A DNA stretch of 35,652 nucleotides from DAOUEG01 sp964595455. GTDB taxonomy: Bacteria > Chloroflexota > Dehalococcoidia > Dehalococcoidales > RBG-16-60-22. Below are positions 7,286 to 15,270 of this stretch, in pieces (within the stretch, counting starts at the first letter, position 1; every line of letters begins with the position of its first letter). Location of the stretch: assembly GCA_964595455.1 (NCBI GenBank), contig CAZQQL010000019.1:1-35652 (forward strand). Direction: 5' to 3'. The position numbers were made by a program, and so were the translations under genes. A model generated the notes under the pieces. It saw only the letters and a list, made by a program, of their open reading frames with translations, was not told where the DNA came from and ran no database searches.

Positions 7286-7852
7286 GTGTTCCGTAAAACC
7301 ATGGGAAAACTCGATGGATGGATTGGGGCCATCGGCCGGCACCTTTTGCTGGTGTGCGGGTCGTTGATATTGCTGATGGCGTTTGCCCAGACCTATGGTG
7401 TCATCATGCGCAAAGTTATAAATAATCCTGATTCCAGCGCCTATGAGCTCAGCATGCTTTTCCTGTTGTTTTCCGGGGTGCTGGCGTTTGCCGGGGTGGA
7501 GAAGCTGGACCAGAATGTCAAGAACGACCTCGTTTCGGCCCGCTTCCCACCCTGGGCAAACACCATCGTGTTGAACACCATTTTTCCTCTCATGGCTCTT
7601 TGCTTTTGCGCCGTACTTACGTGGAAAAGCCTGGACAATGCCATTTACGCTTTACAAATAGGCCAGGTGACCCAATCCCCTTGGGCTTTGCCCCTGGCGC
7701 CCATAAAACTGGTCATCCCACTGGGATATGCTCTGCTATGCCTGGTGCTATGCAGCAAAATCGTTCACGGGGTGCTGGCCGTTAAAGCTCGTTTCACCGG
7801 GAAAAAGAAGCCAGCATCGGGCGAAAATACCAGCCTGGGTTTGGAGAGATAA
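7286..7852 (+). CDS. dctQ: TRAP transporter small permease (DctQ type)
   Basis: This 188-residue protein has four predicted membrane segments (about 20-40, 50-72, 92-115 and 135-160). It shows the small-subunit pattern of TRAP systems: a first span with LILLMAFAQTYGVIMR and a second with ELSMLFLLFSGVLAFAGVEKL. It would pair with DctM as the membrane part of the Na+-coupled importer. The GTG start at 7286 has GAGGAGG eight bases upstream. The stop codon TAA directly abuts the dctM ATG, so translation is probably coupled. Confidence 0.9.
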   Translation: MFRKTMGKLDGWIGAIGRHLLLVCGSLILLMAFAQTYGVIMRKVINNPDSSAYELSMLFLLFSGVLAFAGVEKLDQNVKNDLVSARFPPWANTIVLNTIFPLMALCFCAVLTWKSLDNAIYALQIGQVTQSPWALPLAPIKLVIPLGYALLCLVLCSKIVHGVLAVKARFTGKKKPASGENTSLGLER

Positions 7853-9154
7853 ATGGACTATACTTTAGCTGCGCTGATATGCGTGTTGGGCATGTTGTTT
7901 TTGATGTTGATGGGCATGCGCATTGTCTATGCTCTCGGTTTCACAGCTTTGGCGGTCGCCTTTTTTGCGTTCGGTCCGTTCAGCCTTGAAAAACTGGGAT
8001 GGACGACATTTAACACCCTCTTCAACATCAACTGGGTGCCGTTACCTCTCTTTGTTCTGATCGCCTGTCTCATCGCCGAGACCAAAATGGGCGAGCATAT
8101 CTATGGAGCAGCGCGAAACTGGCTTTCCCGCGTGCCCGGGGGGCTCATCGTGACCAGCATCTTCGGTGAAGCAGCTATGGCCTCCGCCATCGGGACGAGT
8201 TCCGCCTGTATCCTGGCGGTCGGTAAGGTAGCCGAGCCGGAGTTTAAAAAATACGGGTACGACCAGGGACTGGCAATGGGCGGGTTATGCTGCGGCGGCG
8301 TGCTCGGTCCTCTTATCCCGCCCAGCGCCGGTTTCATCATCTATGGCGTCCTCGCGGAGGCATCAATCGGCCGGTTGTTTATGGCAGGTATTATCCCAGG
8401 AGCATTACTGGCAATAATGCTGGCAGCGACAGCTGTCACCATATGCTGGAGAAGGCGGGACCTCGGTCCGGCCGTTGGTGCGGTTCCGTGGAGAACGCGG
8501 TTCTTTTCGCTCACGAAGGTATGGCCGATCATAGTGGTCATGGTGGCCATCCTGGGCTCCATTTACTTCGGCATAGCTTCTCCCACTGAAGCTGCCGGGG
8601 TCGGCTGTGTCGTGGTACTGCTGCTCGGTGTCACGGTTTTTCACCTGCGATGGGAGGGCCTCAAGAGGGCGCTGATCGAGACCGCCATCATGAACGGCAT
8701 GATACTTTTTATGATGGTCGGCGCCTGGCTTTTTTCTTATGTCATCGGCACTTCCGGAGTCGTCAACAGCATCACCGGCTGGGTCACGGGGTCAGGTCTC
8801 TCGCCCTGGTGGGTGATAATTGCCATCAATATTCTCCTTTTGATCCTGGGTTGTTTCATAGATGCTATTACCATCATGCTGTTGACCGTCCCCCTGTTCG
8901 TACCCATTGTTGAATCTCTCGGTTTCAGCCCGATCTGGTTCGGCGTACTCTATGTCGTCAACATGCAGATAGGCTTGATCACACCGCCGATGGGACTGGA
9001 ACTCTTCATGATGAGAACGGCCTTTAATATACCGGTAGACAGACTATTACGTGGCGTAACGCCTTTCATCATCGTCCTTTTCATCTTTCTGGCTTTACTC
9101 GTGGCTTTCCCTGAAATCAGCCTCTGGCTTCCCGGCATGATGAGGGAGGGCTGA
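7853..9154 (+). CDS. dctM: TRAP transporter large permease (DctM type)
   Basis: This 433-residue, highly hydrophobic protein has about 11-12 membrane segments and the full DctM length. Characteristic stretches include LFVLIACLIAETKMGEHIY, FGEAAMASAIGTSSACILAV, GGVLGPLIPPSAGFIIYGVL and SPTEAAGVG. The C-terminal PMGLELFMMRTAFNIP is also typical. It forms the solute channel driven by a sodium gradient. The ATG overlaps nothing but follows the dctQ TAA immediately, with GGAGAG as ribosome site. With the genes at 6219 and 7286 it makes a complete importer. Confidence 0.94.
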   Translation: MDYTLAALICVLGMLFLMLMGMRIVYALGFTALAVAFFAFGPFSLEKLGWTTFNTLFNINWVPLPLFVLIACLIAETKMGEHIYGAARNWLSRVPGGLIVTSIFGEAAMASAIGTSSACILAVGKVAEPEFKKYGYDQGLAMGGLCCGGVLGPLIPPSAGFIIYGVLAEASIGRLFMAGIIPGALLAIMLAATAVTICWRRRDLGPAVGAVPWRTRFFSLTKVWPIIVVMVAILGSIYFGIASPTEAAGVGCVVVLLLGVTVFHLRWEGLKRALIETAIMNGMILFMMVGAWLFSYVIGTSGVVNSITGWVTGSGLSPWWVIIAINILLLILGCFIDAITIMLLTVPLFVPIVESLGFSPIWFGVLYVVNMQIGLITPPMGLELFMMRTAFNIPVDRLLRGVTPFIIVLFIFLALLVAFPEISLWLPGMMREG

Positions 9155-9208
9155 TGCCGCCATCAGTGCAATCAAAAGAGGTACCGTTACCAATATCAGG
9201 AGGCACCA

Positions 9209-9961
9209 ATGAATCCGCAACAAGTCGATTATTCTGTATTCAGCAGGCTTCAACTTGAACGGCAACCGGTGGGGGTCAAGTTCCTGCCGTCGCGACCGGA
9301 AGGCATAGCGAGGATCCCGGAAAAACGAGCTCTTTGCGAAGCGTTCGTTGCAGCCCTGCAGCAACCGCCTTTTTATATTCAGGAGGAAGACTTCCTCTGC
9401 ATCGAACCACTGCTGCTCGGTATGAAGAACCCGGAACCGGTGCTCGTCTCAGGCTTTTTGGGGGGGACCGCCGGTCTTTTCAAGGAAGCCCGCGCTAACC
9501 GTAAACTTTACAATTACGTACCGAGAATGCTGCCTGGTTCGGTGAAGACGGTGGTGTTCTCAGCGCTCAATAAAATGACCTTCGATCCGGACGTCCTCGT
9601 TATCATCGCCACTCCGAGCCAGGCGAGCACCATACTCCGAGCTGAAGGATATACCTCCGGCGAAGGCTGGAATGCCCAGGGAACGCCGGTGATGGCCTGT
9701 TCCTGGTTGTATATATATCCCGTCGTCACCGGGAAAATCAACTTCACCATAACCGGGCTGAGCCTGGGAATGCAGGCTTTAAACGTGCCTCTGCCGGAAG
9801 GACTTTTTGTCATCTCGATACCGTGGAACCTTTTGCCGATTGTTACGGCAAACCTGGGCGACGATAACCTGTACAAGTCTTGGAGAACTTCCGGACGGGA
9901 TGAGCACTTCGCACGGTTCGAAACCCGCCTGGCAGAACTTCGGCAGGAGATGGTATTCTAG
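9209..9961 (+). CDS. DUF169 family protein, first of a tandem pair
   Basis: This 250-residue protein has the DUF169 pattern: LQLERQPVGVKFLPSRP near the N-terminus (about 11-28), then ALCEAFVAA. A cysteine in FLCIEPLLLGM lies near 70, followed by FKEARANRKLYNYVP. The WLYIYPVVTGKINFTITGL stretch precedes a late SIPWNLLP segment. Two cysteines (ALCEAF and FLCIEP) are shared with the paralogue that follows and could bind a cofactor. The biochemical role of DUF169 is unknown. The ATG has AGGAGG just upstream. It sits 54 bp after dctM, so it belongs to the transporter operon. Confidence 0.9.
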   Translation: MNPQQVDYSVFSRLQLERQPVGVKFLPSRPEGIARIPEKRALCEAFVAALQQPPFYIQEEDFLCIEPLLLGMKNPEPVLVSGFLGGTAGLFKEARANRKLYNYVPRMLPGSVKTVVFSALNKMTFDPDVLVIIATPSQASTILRAEGYTSGEGWNAQGTPVMACSWLYIYPVVTGKINFTITGLSLGMQALNVPLPEGLFVISIPWNLLPIVTANLGDDNLYKSWRTSGRDEHFARFETRLAELRQEMVF

Positions 9962-9986
9962 TTCATTACAGGGAAGGAGAAAACGA

Positions 9987-10739
9987 GTGAAAAGTTCACA
10001 GCGGGATTTTTCGATACTCAAACAATTCGATTTCACCTATGCTCCGGTCGCCATGAAATTCCTGCTTAACAAGCCGGACAACATCGAAAAGCTGGAAAAA
10101 AGCATCCCCATCTGCCAGATGTTCCGTGAAGCCCAGGACATGTCCCCGTTTTACGCCAGCGCAGAGAACTTCTCCTGCGTGGACAGATTACTGCTGGGGT
10201 TTATGGACCCGGAACCTACTTATGAAAGCGGTCAGATAGGGGCGAAAGAACGGATCTACCAGGACGCCCGCGCCAACCGTCGGATCTACCAGTCCATAGA
10301 GAAAATCCCTGCCGGTACGATCAGGCATGTTGTCTTTTCCCCGGTTTTCGAGGCGCCGTTCGATCCCGACCTTCTCTTGATAACAGCGCGACCTGACCAG
10401 GCTGAAGTAATACTGCGTGCTCTCAGTTATTCCACCGGTAAACCTCTCACCACGATGATCACACCCGTCCTCATGTGTGCCTGGGTTTTCATCTATCCCT
10501 ACATGACCGGAAAGCTGAATTACACAATCACCGGTCTCGGTTATGGCATGAAAAGCAAAAAACTTCTGCCGGAAGGACTTGTCCTGATATCAGTTCCCTA
10601 CGACCTTATCCCCATGCTACTGGAGAATTTGGCGGAGATGGATTGGGTACTCCCCCTGTTCACCATGTCCGATGAAGAGAAGGGAGCATTCGCCGCAAAA
10701 ATCATGGGCGAGATACAACAAGATTACCTGAACGGCTGA
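9987..10739 (+). CDS. DUF169 family protein, second of a tandem pair
   Basis: Also 250 residues and plainly a paralogue of the gene at 9209: TYAPVAMKFLLNKP, ICQMFREAQ, FSCVDRLLLGFMDPEP, QDARANRRIYQ, VFIYPYMTGKLNYTITGL and SVPYDLIP align block by block. The GTG at 9987 is the start because GGAAGGAGA lies just before it. A longer open frame upstream only overlaps the preceding gene. The matched lengths suggest a heterodimer or a recent duplication. It is followed within 50 bp by the C-GCAxxG-C-C gene. Confidence 0.9.
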   Translation: MKSSQRDFSILKQFDFTYAPVAMKFLLNKPDNIEKLEKSIPICQMFREAQDMSPFYASAENFSCVDRLLLGFMDPEPTYESGQIGAKERIYQDARANRRIYQSIEKIPAGTIRHVVFSPVFEAPFDPDLLLITARPDQAEVILRALSYSTGKPLTTMITPVLMCAWVFIYPYMTGKLNYTITGLGYGMKSKKLLPEGLVLISVPYDLIPMLLENLAEMDWVLPLFTMSDEEKGAFAAKIMGEIQQDYLNG

Positions 10740-10787
10740 TTGCGGTGTCGTCTGCAACACTACCAGGAGAGCAATAGGGAGGAAGAG

Positions 10788-11618
10788 ATGATCGGTAAAA
10801 TTTCTATCGATGACGAACAAAAGAAAAGAATAATAGAGAAGGCCGGCCGCCTGGGCGGGGGCGAGGCTAAAAATTACGGTGCCTGAGCGCCGCTCACTTT
10901 CGCATCTATATGCGAGGCCTTCAGGTCTGAAGGTATCGAGTTTTTTGAACAGGAAGTGCAGGACGCCATTGTCACCGGCATGATGGGGCTGCATTCCGGC
11001 ATAGCTTTCACGGGGACGGGGAATTGCGGCGGTATCATCGGCAGCGCTTTCGCGGTCGCTTACGTCGTCGGCGTCACCCCGGACGATATCGCGAAAAACT
11101 CACGCGCTCATGTCGCCCCCTGCATCCCGGTGGTGGAAGACATCATGGACCGTTTCGAAGAAACGTACGGAGCCACGGACTGCCTGAAGCTGCGCTACAA
11201 CCGCATCCAGCGGGCTTTCGATTTTCTTGACCCGGATGCTTCGATGTGGGAGGTGCTCTTCGCTGCCTCGCAGCAGCAAAAATGCGGGGTCCTCGCGGAC
11301 TGTTACGAATGCGGACGCGACCAGGGGATGCCTTCCGTGGGCGCACGCTGGGGAGCGGAGTCCATTTGTGACTTGCTTAATATGGAACCGGAAGAGCGGA
11401 AAAAACTCCCTCCGCACCTGAGGGGACTTGAGTGGGAGGAATTGATGCCCAAGGCCGAAAAGGTGGCCCAACTGATGAAAGAACTCGGTCTCGGCCGCCC
11501 CGGAGAGAAAATATCATGGAGGGAATACCGGAAGCTTAAACTTGAAGGCAGAAAAGGCGTGGAAGAAAGCCGTCCCTGCGGTGTGAAAGCGCCGGATAAA
11601 GAAGAGCACCAGGCTTGA
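10788..11618 (+). CDS. C-GCAxxG-C-C family protein with in-frame UGA (candidate selenoprotein)
   Basis: Reading from ATG 10788, preceded by GGGAGGAAGAG, gives 276 residues if the TGA at 10884-10886 (codon 33) is decoded. Without it, translation ends after 32 residues, and the next in-frame starts have no ribosome site. The UGA falls in YGA-U-APLTFASICEAF, where this family has its first signature cysteine (usual form: tyrosine/glycine, NCxQ, then an Ala/Leu helix). The remaining signature follows: NCGGIIG at 79-85 (C80), C112, and YGATDC (C132). The C-terminal extension (about 150-276) carries further Cys (GVLADCYECGRDQG). The family is putatively redox-active or Fe-S binding, with no assigned reaction. 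It is the last gene of the IclR-TRAP-DUF169 operon. A sequencing error or an inactivating C-to-stop mutation is the alternative. Confidence 0.75.
10887..10933 (+). promoter_or_regulatory. candidate bacterial SECIS hairpins
   Basis: Two perfect hairpins follow the UGA at 10884. Hairpin A is TCGCAT/ATGCGA (10900-10905/10910-10915) with loop CTAT. Hairpin B is CCTTCA/TGAAGG (10918-10923/10928-10933) with loop GGTC. Hairpin B presents AGGTCT at its tip, which I recall as the apical sequence of the E. coli fdhF SECIS. Its loop lies about 38 bases after the UGA, at or just beyond the usual distance. Hairpin A is at the better distance but lacks a loop G. Confidence 0.5.
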
Positions 11619-11658
11619 TATCAGACGGGCTGACCCGGGGCATTTGAAATCTGACTCA

Positions 11659-11940
11659 CTATATCGCCCATTTATCGCGCCATACATCGAGGTCTTCTTC
11701 GAGGGAGAAGGCCCTTGCGAGGTCTTCCTTGCAGAAGATGTACTTATAGTTCTTGCATATACCCGTGAGTAACTCGTAAGCCGCGTTGATTTCTTTCATT
11801 TGTTCTGTATGTGCTGAGTCATTCTTGTCCGGATGATACAGATGGGCCTTTGTCCGGTAAGCGTGCTGGACCTGTTCGAGCGAGGCTGCTTCACCAAGCT
11901 CGAGAAGTTTCCTGGCGGCATCGATTTCACTGAATCGCAT
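11659..11940 (-). CDS. short J-domain protein
   Basis: This 93-residue protein is little more than a J domain. Helix I (MRFSEIDAARKLLELG) is followed by EQVQHAYRTKAHLYHPDKN with the HPD triad at 36-38, then MKEINAAYELLTG. The tail of about 25 residues is acidic. J proteins stimulate Hsp70 ATPase, and the HPD is intact. The ATG at 11940 is preferred over the adjoining TTG because AGGAG lies nine bases upstream. It is the last gene of the minus-strand metal/Fe-S cluster and lies 23 bp after the ferredoxin gene. Being so short, it probably recruits Hsp70 to one specific client. It converges on the C-GCAxxG gene without a clear terminator between. Confidence 0.85.
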   Translation of the reverse strand: MRFSEIDAARKLLELGEAASLEQVQHAYRTKAHLYHPDKNDSAHTEQMKEINAAYELLTGICKNYKYIFCKEDLARAFSLEEDLDVWRDKWAI

Positions 11941-11963
11941 CAAGATTTCTCCTTTTCAAGTGT

Positions 11964-12260
11964 TTAACCTGAGGATTTTCTCCTGAGTTCTTCGATCCGT
12001 TCCAGCATCTCATTAGCGCGGCTTTTAAGGGAGGCTACCGTATCAGCCAGGCTTCCATAATTCACCCCGGCATATCTGGTGATAGCTCGCCTTGGGCAGG
12101 CTTCCAGGCACCTGCCACACCCGGTGCATTTTTTTTCATCGATTGTACAAGCGCCGGACTGTAAAGAAATAGCTCCGTTCGGGCAGCATGGCAGGCATAT
12201 TCCGCAGCCGACACATACCGTTTTATTAATGCGGACTGTCGGAAGGGTTACTTGATTCAT
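11964..12260 (-). CDS. 2[4Fe-4S] ferredoxin with helical tail
   Basis: This 98-residue protein has two classic cluster motifs: CVGCGICLPCCP (C16, C19, C22, C26, plus an extra C25) and CTGCGRCLEACP (C45, C48, C51, C55). A helical tail of about 30 residues follows (VASLKSRANEMLERIEEL). It would carry low-potential electrons, plausibly to the radical SAM enzyme encoded in the same run. The start ATG overlaps the end of the peptide deformylase gene by four bases (ATGA), so translation is coupled. Confidence 0.92.
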   Translation of the reverse strand: MNQVTLPTVRINKTVCVGCGICLPCCPNGAISLQSGACTIDEKKCTGCGRCLEACPRRAITRYAGVNYGSLADTVASLKSRANEMLERIEELRRKSSG

Positions 12261-12769
12261 TTCTCAAACCTCTGGAGCTTGTCCTCCGGTTCTTCCGGCG
12301 GCTGAACTTGGTGCATTTTCTCCGGACTGGAAAGATGGTCTATATAGAGTATCCCGTTCAGGTGGTCTATTTCATGTTCAAGCGCTTCGGCCAGCAGCCC
12401 GTCGGCTTTGATTTTTACACTGTTTCCGGAAAGGTCCTTTCCCCTTACTCTGACTTCGGCATGGCGTAACAGTTCGCCGTAGTATCCCGGAATGCTTAAG
12501 CAGCCTTCGGTGACTTCCTGCTCGCCCTCGATCTCTGTTATTTCCGGGTTTACAAGAAAGACCGGATGTTCCCCGGGCAGCCGGATTACGATAAGCCGCA
12601 AGGACACACCGACCTGCGGGGCGGCCAGCCCAACGCCGTGACAATAATCCATGGTATCCGCCATGTTGTCCGCCAGCCTTTGAATATACCGGTCGATGCC
12701 AGGTATTCTATTAGCTTTTCTCCGCAGGACGTCGTCCTTTGGAAAGGTACATATTGTCAATGCCGGCAT
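12257..12769 (-). CDS. def: peptide deformylase
   Basis: This 170-residue protein has all three deformylase motifs: GVGLAAPQ (45-52), EGCLS (88-92, C90 as metal ligand) and HEIDH (132-136, H132/E133/H136). It removes the formyl group from N-terminal methionine during translation. The length is normal and the active site is complete. Its position is the unusual part: it lies inside a metal/Fe-S gene run, overlaps the ferredoxin gene by 4 bp, and begins 8 bp after the methyltransferase gene. It is not in the usual def-fmt operon. It may be a second, dedicated copy, which cannot be judged from this window. Confidence 0.95.
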   Translation of the reverse strand: MPALTICTFPKDDVLRRKANRIPGIDRYIQRLADNMADTMDYCHGVGLAAPQVGVSLRLIVIRLPGEHPVFLVNPEITEIEGEQEVTEGCLSIPGYYGELLRHAEVRVRGKDLSGNSVKIKADGLLAEALEHEIDHLNGILYIDHLSSPEKMHQVQPPEEPEDKLQRFEK

Positions 12770-12777
12770 CTTACTGC

Positions 12778-13455
12778 TTACCTCGTTTTTGTCAACGATA
12801 CGGTTCCCTTACGGGCATGGATCACCGTGAAACCGGCTTCAGGGCAGTAACCTTCGACCGGTTCTTCCATACGCTCCACTTTCCCCGGTTGTTGAAACAG
12901 GGTAGACCTCACGATTTCCATGCGGAAGCCGGTCTGCGATAACAGCTTTAAAATTCCCTCGTAAGAAAGTATATCCGCCAACCGGTAAAAACGGTGGCCC
13001 TCTTCTTTCTTATGCAGGTACCACTTCCCCCAGGGGCTTTCTGCCAGGATGACCCCAAGCACCAGGTCGCCGCCGGGAACGAGGATTCGGTTGGCCTCCT
13101 TCAGGACATCCAGCGGCGATTTGACGAAGCAGAGTGTGGTGATAATAAACACTGTACCGGTGGACCCGGTTTTAAAGCCAGTATCTTCTCCGGTTGCTCT
13201 TAATGTATGAATTCCCCGTTCACCGGCCAGTCTCAGGCATTCATAGGCCGGATCAACACCTGTTTCAATGCCTAATGCCTGAGCAAACCGTCCGGTACCT
13301 ACGCCTATCTCCAGCCAGGGTTTTTTCAACCCTCTGAGTAAAGGCTGGAAGGCGCTGACTTCAGTAAGGAAGGTCGTTTTTCCTTCCTTATCGAACCAGG
13401 CGTCATACTCCTCCGCAAGGGTCTCGAACGGAGATTTTTCTTCAAGATGGTTCAC
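12778..13455 (-). CDS. class I SAM-dependent methyltransferase
   Basis: This 225-residue Rossmann-type methyltransferase has motif I LEIGVGTGRFAQALG (about 48-62). The acidic residue of motif II is in GVDPAYECLRLA. A motif IV/V region has TLCFVKSPLDVLKEANRILVPGG, in the style of UbiE/Methyltransf_11. The N-terminus (FETLAEEYDAWFD) is typical of these enzymes. The substrate is unknown. Its start overlaps the end of the radical SAM gene by four bases (ATGA). Placement next to a radical SAM enzyme could mean that both act on the same molecule. Confidence 0.88.
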   Translation of the reverse strand: MNHLEEKSPFETLAEEYDAWFDKEGKTTFLTEVSAFQPLLRGLKKPWLEIGVGTGRFAQALGIETGVDPAYECLRLAGERGIHTLRATGEDTGFKTGSTGTVFIITTLCFVKSPLDVLKEANRILVPGGDLVLGVILAESPWGKWYLHKKEEGHRFYRLADILSYEGILKLLSQTGFRMEIVRSTLFQQPGKVERMEEPVEGYCPEAGFTVIHARKGTVSLTKTR

Positions 13456-14414
13456 GGCATCCTCCGGTCACGTTGAACGAACCGGCGCTTGTAAAACGTC
13501 TTTCCATGGAATTCATGCTCTTCCAGCTTTTCTTCATTCAACAGCTTTTTTGCTATTTCTACGCTTTGCCCGGCCTTGCCCAGCATCTCGATGACGGCGT
13601 CTTTTCTCATAGGATGGACAGCAGTGATATCCAGGATATCCTGTTCGGGCGCCCCGATAGCTACAAACACATTTCCTTCATATCCCGTGATGCATTCGAC
13701 ATGGTCCAATTTCTCGCGGAACAGCTCGCGTGCCAGTGTAACGCCGGCCTCCGATGCGGGCAGCACTCTCTTGGCCGGGGGACGTGTGAGTGTTGAAATA
13801 TAGACGTGGGCGGGTTTGATCCCGGCCAGGAAGCCGGCGATACCGTGTAATTCGTCCGGGGAATCGTTGATGCCGCGTACCAGCATCGTTTCCGTGGCGA
13901 GTCGACCCCGGTAAATACGGGAGAACTGGAATATGCCCTGTAAGATTACATCCAAATCAATACTTGGATGCGGCCGGTTTACTGTATCCCATACTCCCTG
14001 CGTTACTGCGTCCACCTTGCAACACACCCAATCTGCCTTCAGCAGGTCGTTCTGCACGTCCCTGCGATCGATGAGCGAGGCATTGGTAATCACGGCTACC
14101 GGTATCCCGAGCGGGCGCAGCAACTCGATTTCCTCTCCCAGTCTGCGGTCCAGGCACGGTTCGCCGTCCGGTACGAACGAAAGATAATCGATTTTTTCAT
14201 TCCGGCGCCCAGCGTTATCCACCCGGTCCTTCACATGGCGGAAGAGTTCCTTCGGATCATAAAAAGACTTTCGTTCCCTCACCAGGTCTCTCGTTACACC
14301 GACCTGGCAGTAAACACATGAGTAAGAGCAATTCTTGGGTGGTATGTTGTTTATGCCCAGGCTGCGGCCCAGCCGCCGCGATGGTACCGGCCCATAAACC
14401 AGGGAACTAGACAC
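13452..14414 (-). CDS. radical SAM protein (COG0731-like)
   Basis: This 320-residue radical SAM enzyme opens with YGPVPSRRLGRSLGIN and the cluster motif CSYSCVYC (C29, C33, C36). It continues with DYLSFVPDGEPCLD, VITNASLIDRRDV and a SAM-binding MLVRGIND segment. The C-terminal 80 residues include a helical region without extra cysteine motifs. The family is related by sequence to wyosine-type enzymes but found in many bacteria with unknown function. I chose the GTG at 14414 because the family begins just before YGPVPSR. It overlaps the stop of the J-domain gene by eight bases. An upstream ATG at 14486 would overlap that gene by 80 bp. Confidence 0.88.
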   Translation of the reverse strand: MSSSLVYGPVPSRRLGRSLGINNIPPKNCSYSCVYCQVGVTRDLVRERKSFYDPKELFRHVKDRVDNAGRRNEKIDYLSFVPDGEPCLDRRLGEEIELLRPLGIPVAVITNASLIDRRDVQNDLLKADWVCCKVDAVTQGVWDTVNRPHPSIDLDVILQGIFQFSRIYRGRLATETMLVRGINDSPDELHGIAGFLAGIKPAHVYISTLTRPPAKRVLPASEAGVTLARELFREKLDHVECITGYEGNVFVAIGAPEQDILDITAVHPMRKDAVIEMLGKAGQSVEIAKKLLNEEKLEEHEFHGKTFYKRRFVQRDRRMP

Positions 14415-14808
14415 TATCCTGCCTACACATTCCGCGGCACTGCCAGCCGGCCCGTCTGCCACAGCCCCAGGTTTTCCCGCGCCCATATATCATGGATGAG
14501 AAACCCAGGTCAGCCAGCCGCCGCAGCATCACGAGGATATCGTCCTCCGTTACGCCTCCGGATTCAGGGTCCTCTACTCTCCACGCGGAGACCGCGGTGA
14601 TGTAGTCGTATCGGCGTCTTTTCTCCGCGTCTCCCAGGACTTCATAAGCCTCATTTATCTCCTTAAACCGGGCTTCCGCGGTTTCGATATCATCAGGATT
14701 GCGGTCCGGGTGGTGTTGGAACGCCAGAGTCCTGAAGGCCTTCCTGATGTCCTCCGCACTCGCTCCCGGGTCGATTCCCAGTGCCCTGTAATAGTCCTTG
14801 TTTACCAT
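14407..14808 (-). CDS. J-domain protein with cysteine-rich tail
   Basis: This 133-residue protein has an N-terminal J domain (KDYYRALGIDPGASAEDIRKAF, HPD at 33-35, then EINEAYEVLGD). A helical stretch and a short C-terminal segment with three cysteines follow (WGCGRRAGWQCRGMC). It lacks the G/F and zinc-finger regions of DnaJ. It lies 9 bp after the NifU gene. A J protein next to a NifU/IscU scaffold recalls the Hsc20-IscU pairing of Fe-S assembly, though this is not an Hsc20 homologue by sequence. Confidence 0.85.
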   Translation of the reverse strand: MVNKDYYRALGIDPGASAEDIRKAFRTLAFQHHPDRNPDDIETAEARFKEINEAYEVLGDAEKRRRYDYITAVSAWRVEDPESGGVTEDDILVMLRRLADLGFSSMIYGRGKTWGCGRRAGWQCRGMCRQDSV

Positions 14809-14817
14809 AGGCCGTTC

Positions 14818-15270
14818 TTACCGGTTGGTCCGATAAAGCTTTTTCCAGGGATTAGCCTTTATCTTGAGGTAATCCTGGATAGCTGCTTTAAGCGTATTCG
14901 AAGCCAGAAGAGCACAGTGTTCGCTGTCTTCCGGCAATCCACCCAGTGCGTCCAAAACTTCCTGCTGCCCTATCCGTTGGGCTTCAGCCGGGCTCTTACC
15001 GGTTGCCATCTCGGTGGTCATGCTGCCCGAGGCGATGGTTGTGCCACAGCCGTCGGTCGTAAAGCCCGCCCTGGTGATGGTGTCGTTATCTACCTTCAAC
15101 CACATCTCCACCGTATCTCCGCACGGCCCGGTTATTCGGGCGTAGCCGTCGGCGTCCGGGAAACTGCCGATGTTTCTCGGGTTCAGATTATGTTCCACGA
15201 CGGTTTCTGAGTATATTTCCAGCATCTTCTCTCTGATTTGTTCCTGTAATTTGTCCCAGGCAGATGCCAT
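14818..15270 (-). CDS. NifU/IscU-type Fe-S cluster scaffold
   Basis: This 150-residue protein has the IscU/NifU N-domain fold. The three conserved cysteines are C50 (GPCGD), C75 (DGCGTT) and C119 (EHCALLA). The Asp after the first Cys and a KxxPW-like C-terminus are also present. It assembles a transient Fe-S cluster for transfer to client proteins. The ATG at 15270 has GGAGGG seven bases upstream. The frame is open further upstream, but that extension (about 34 residues) has no family similarity. No cysteine desulfurase gene lies nearby, so sulfur must come from elsewhere. Confidence 0.92.
   Translation of the reverse strand: MASAWDKLQEQIREKMLEIYSETVVEHNLNPRNIGSFPDADGYARITGPCGDTVEMWLKVDNDTITRAGFTTDGCGTTIASGSMTTEMATGKSPAEAQRIGQQEVLDALGGLPEDSEHCALLASNTLKAAIQDYLKIKANPWKKLYRTNR

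Noticed and set aside
10956..11618. A shorter C-GCAxxG gene starting at GTG 10956
   Set aside because: It would omit the first signature cysteine region and has no ribosome site. The frame from 10788 has a strong site and matches the family across the UGA.
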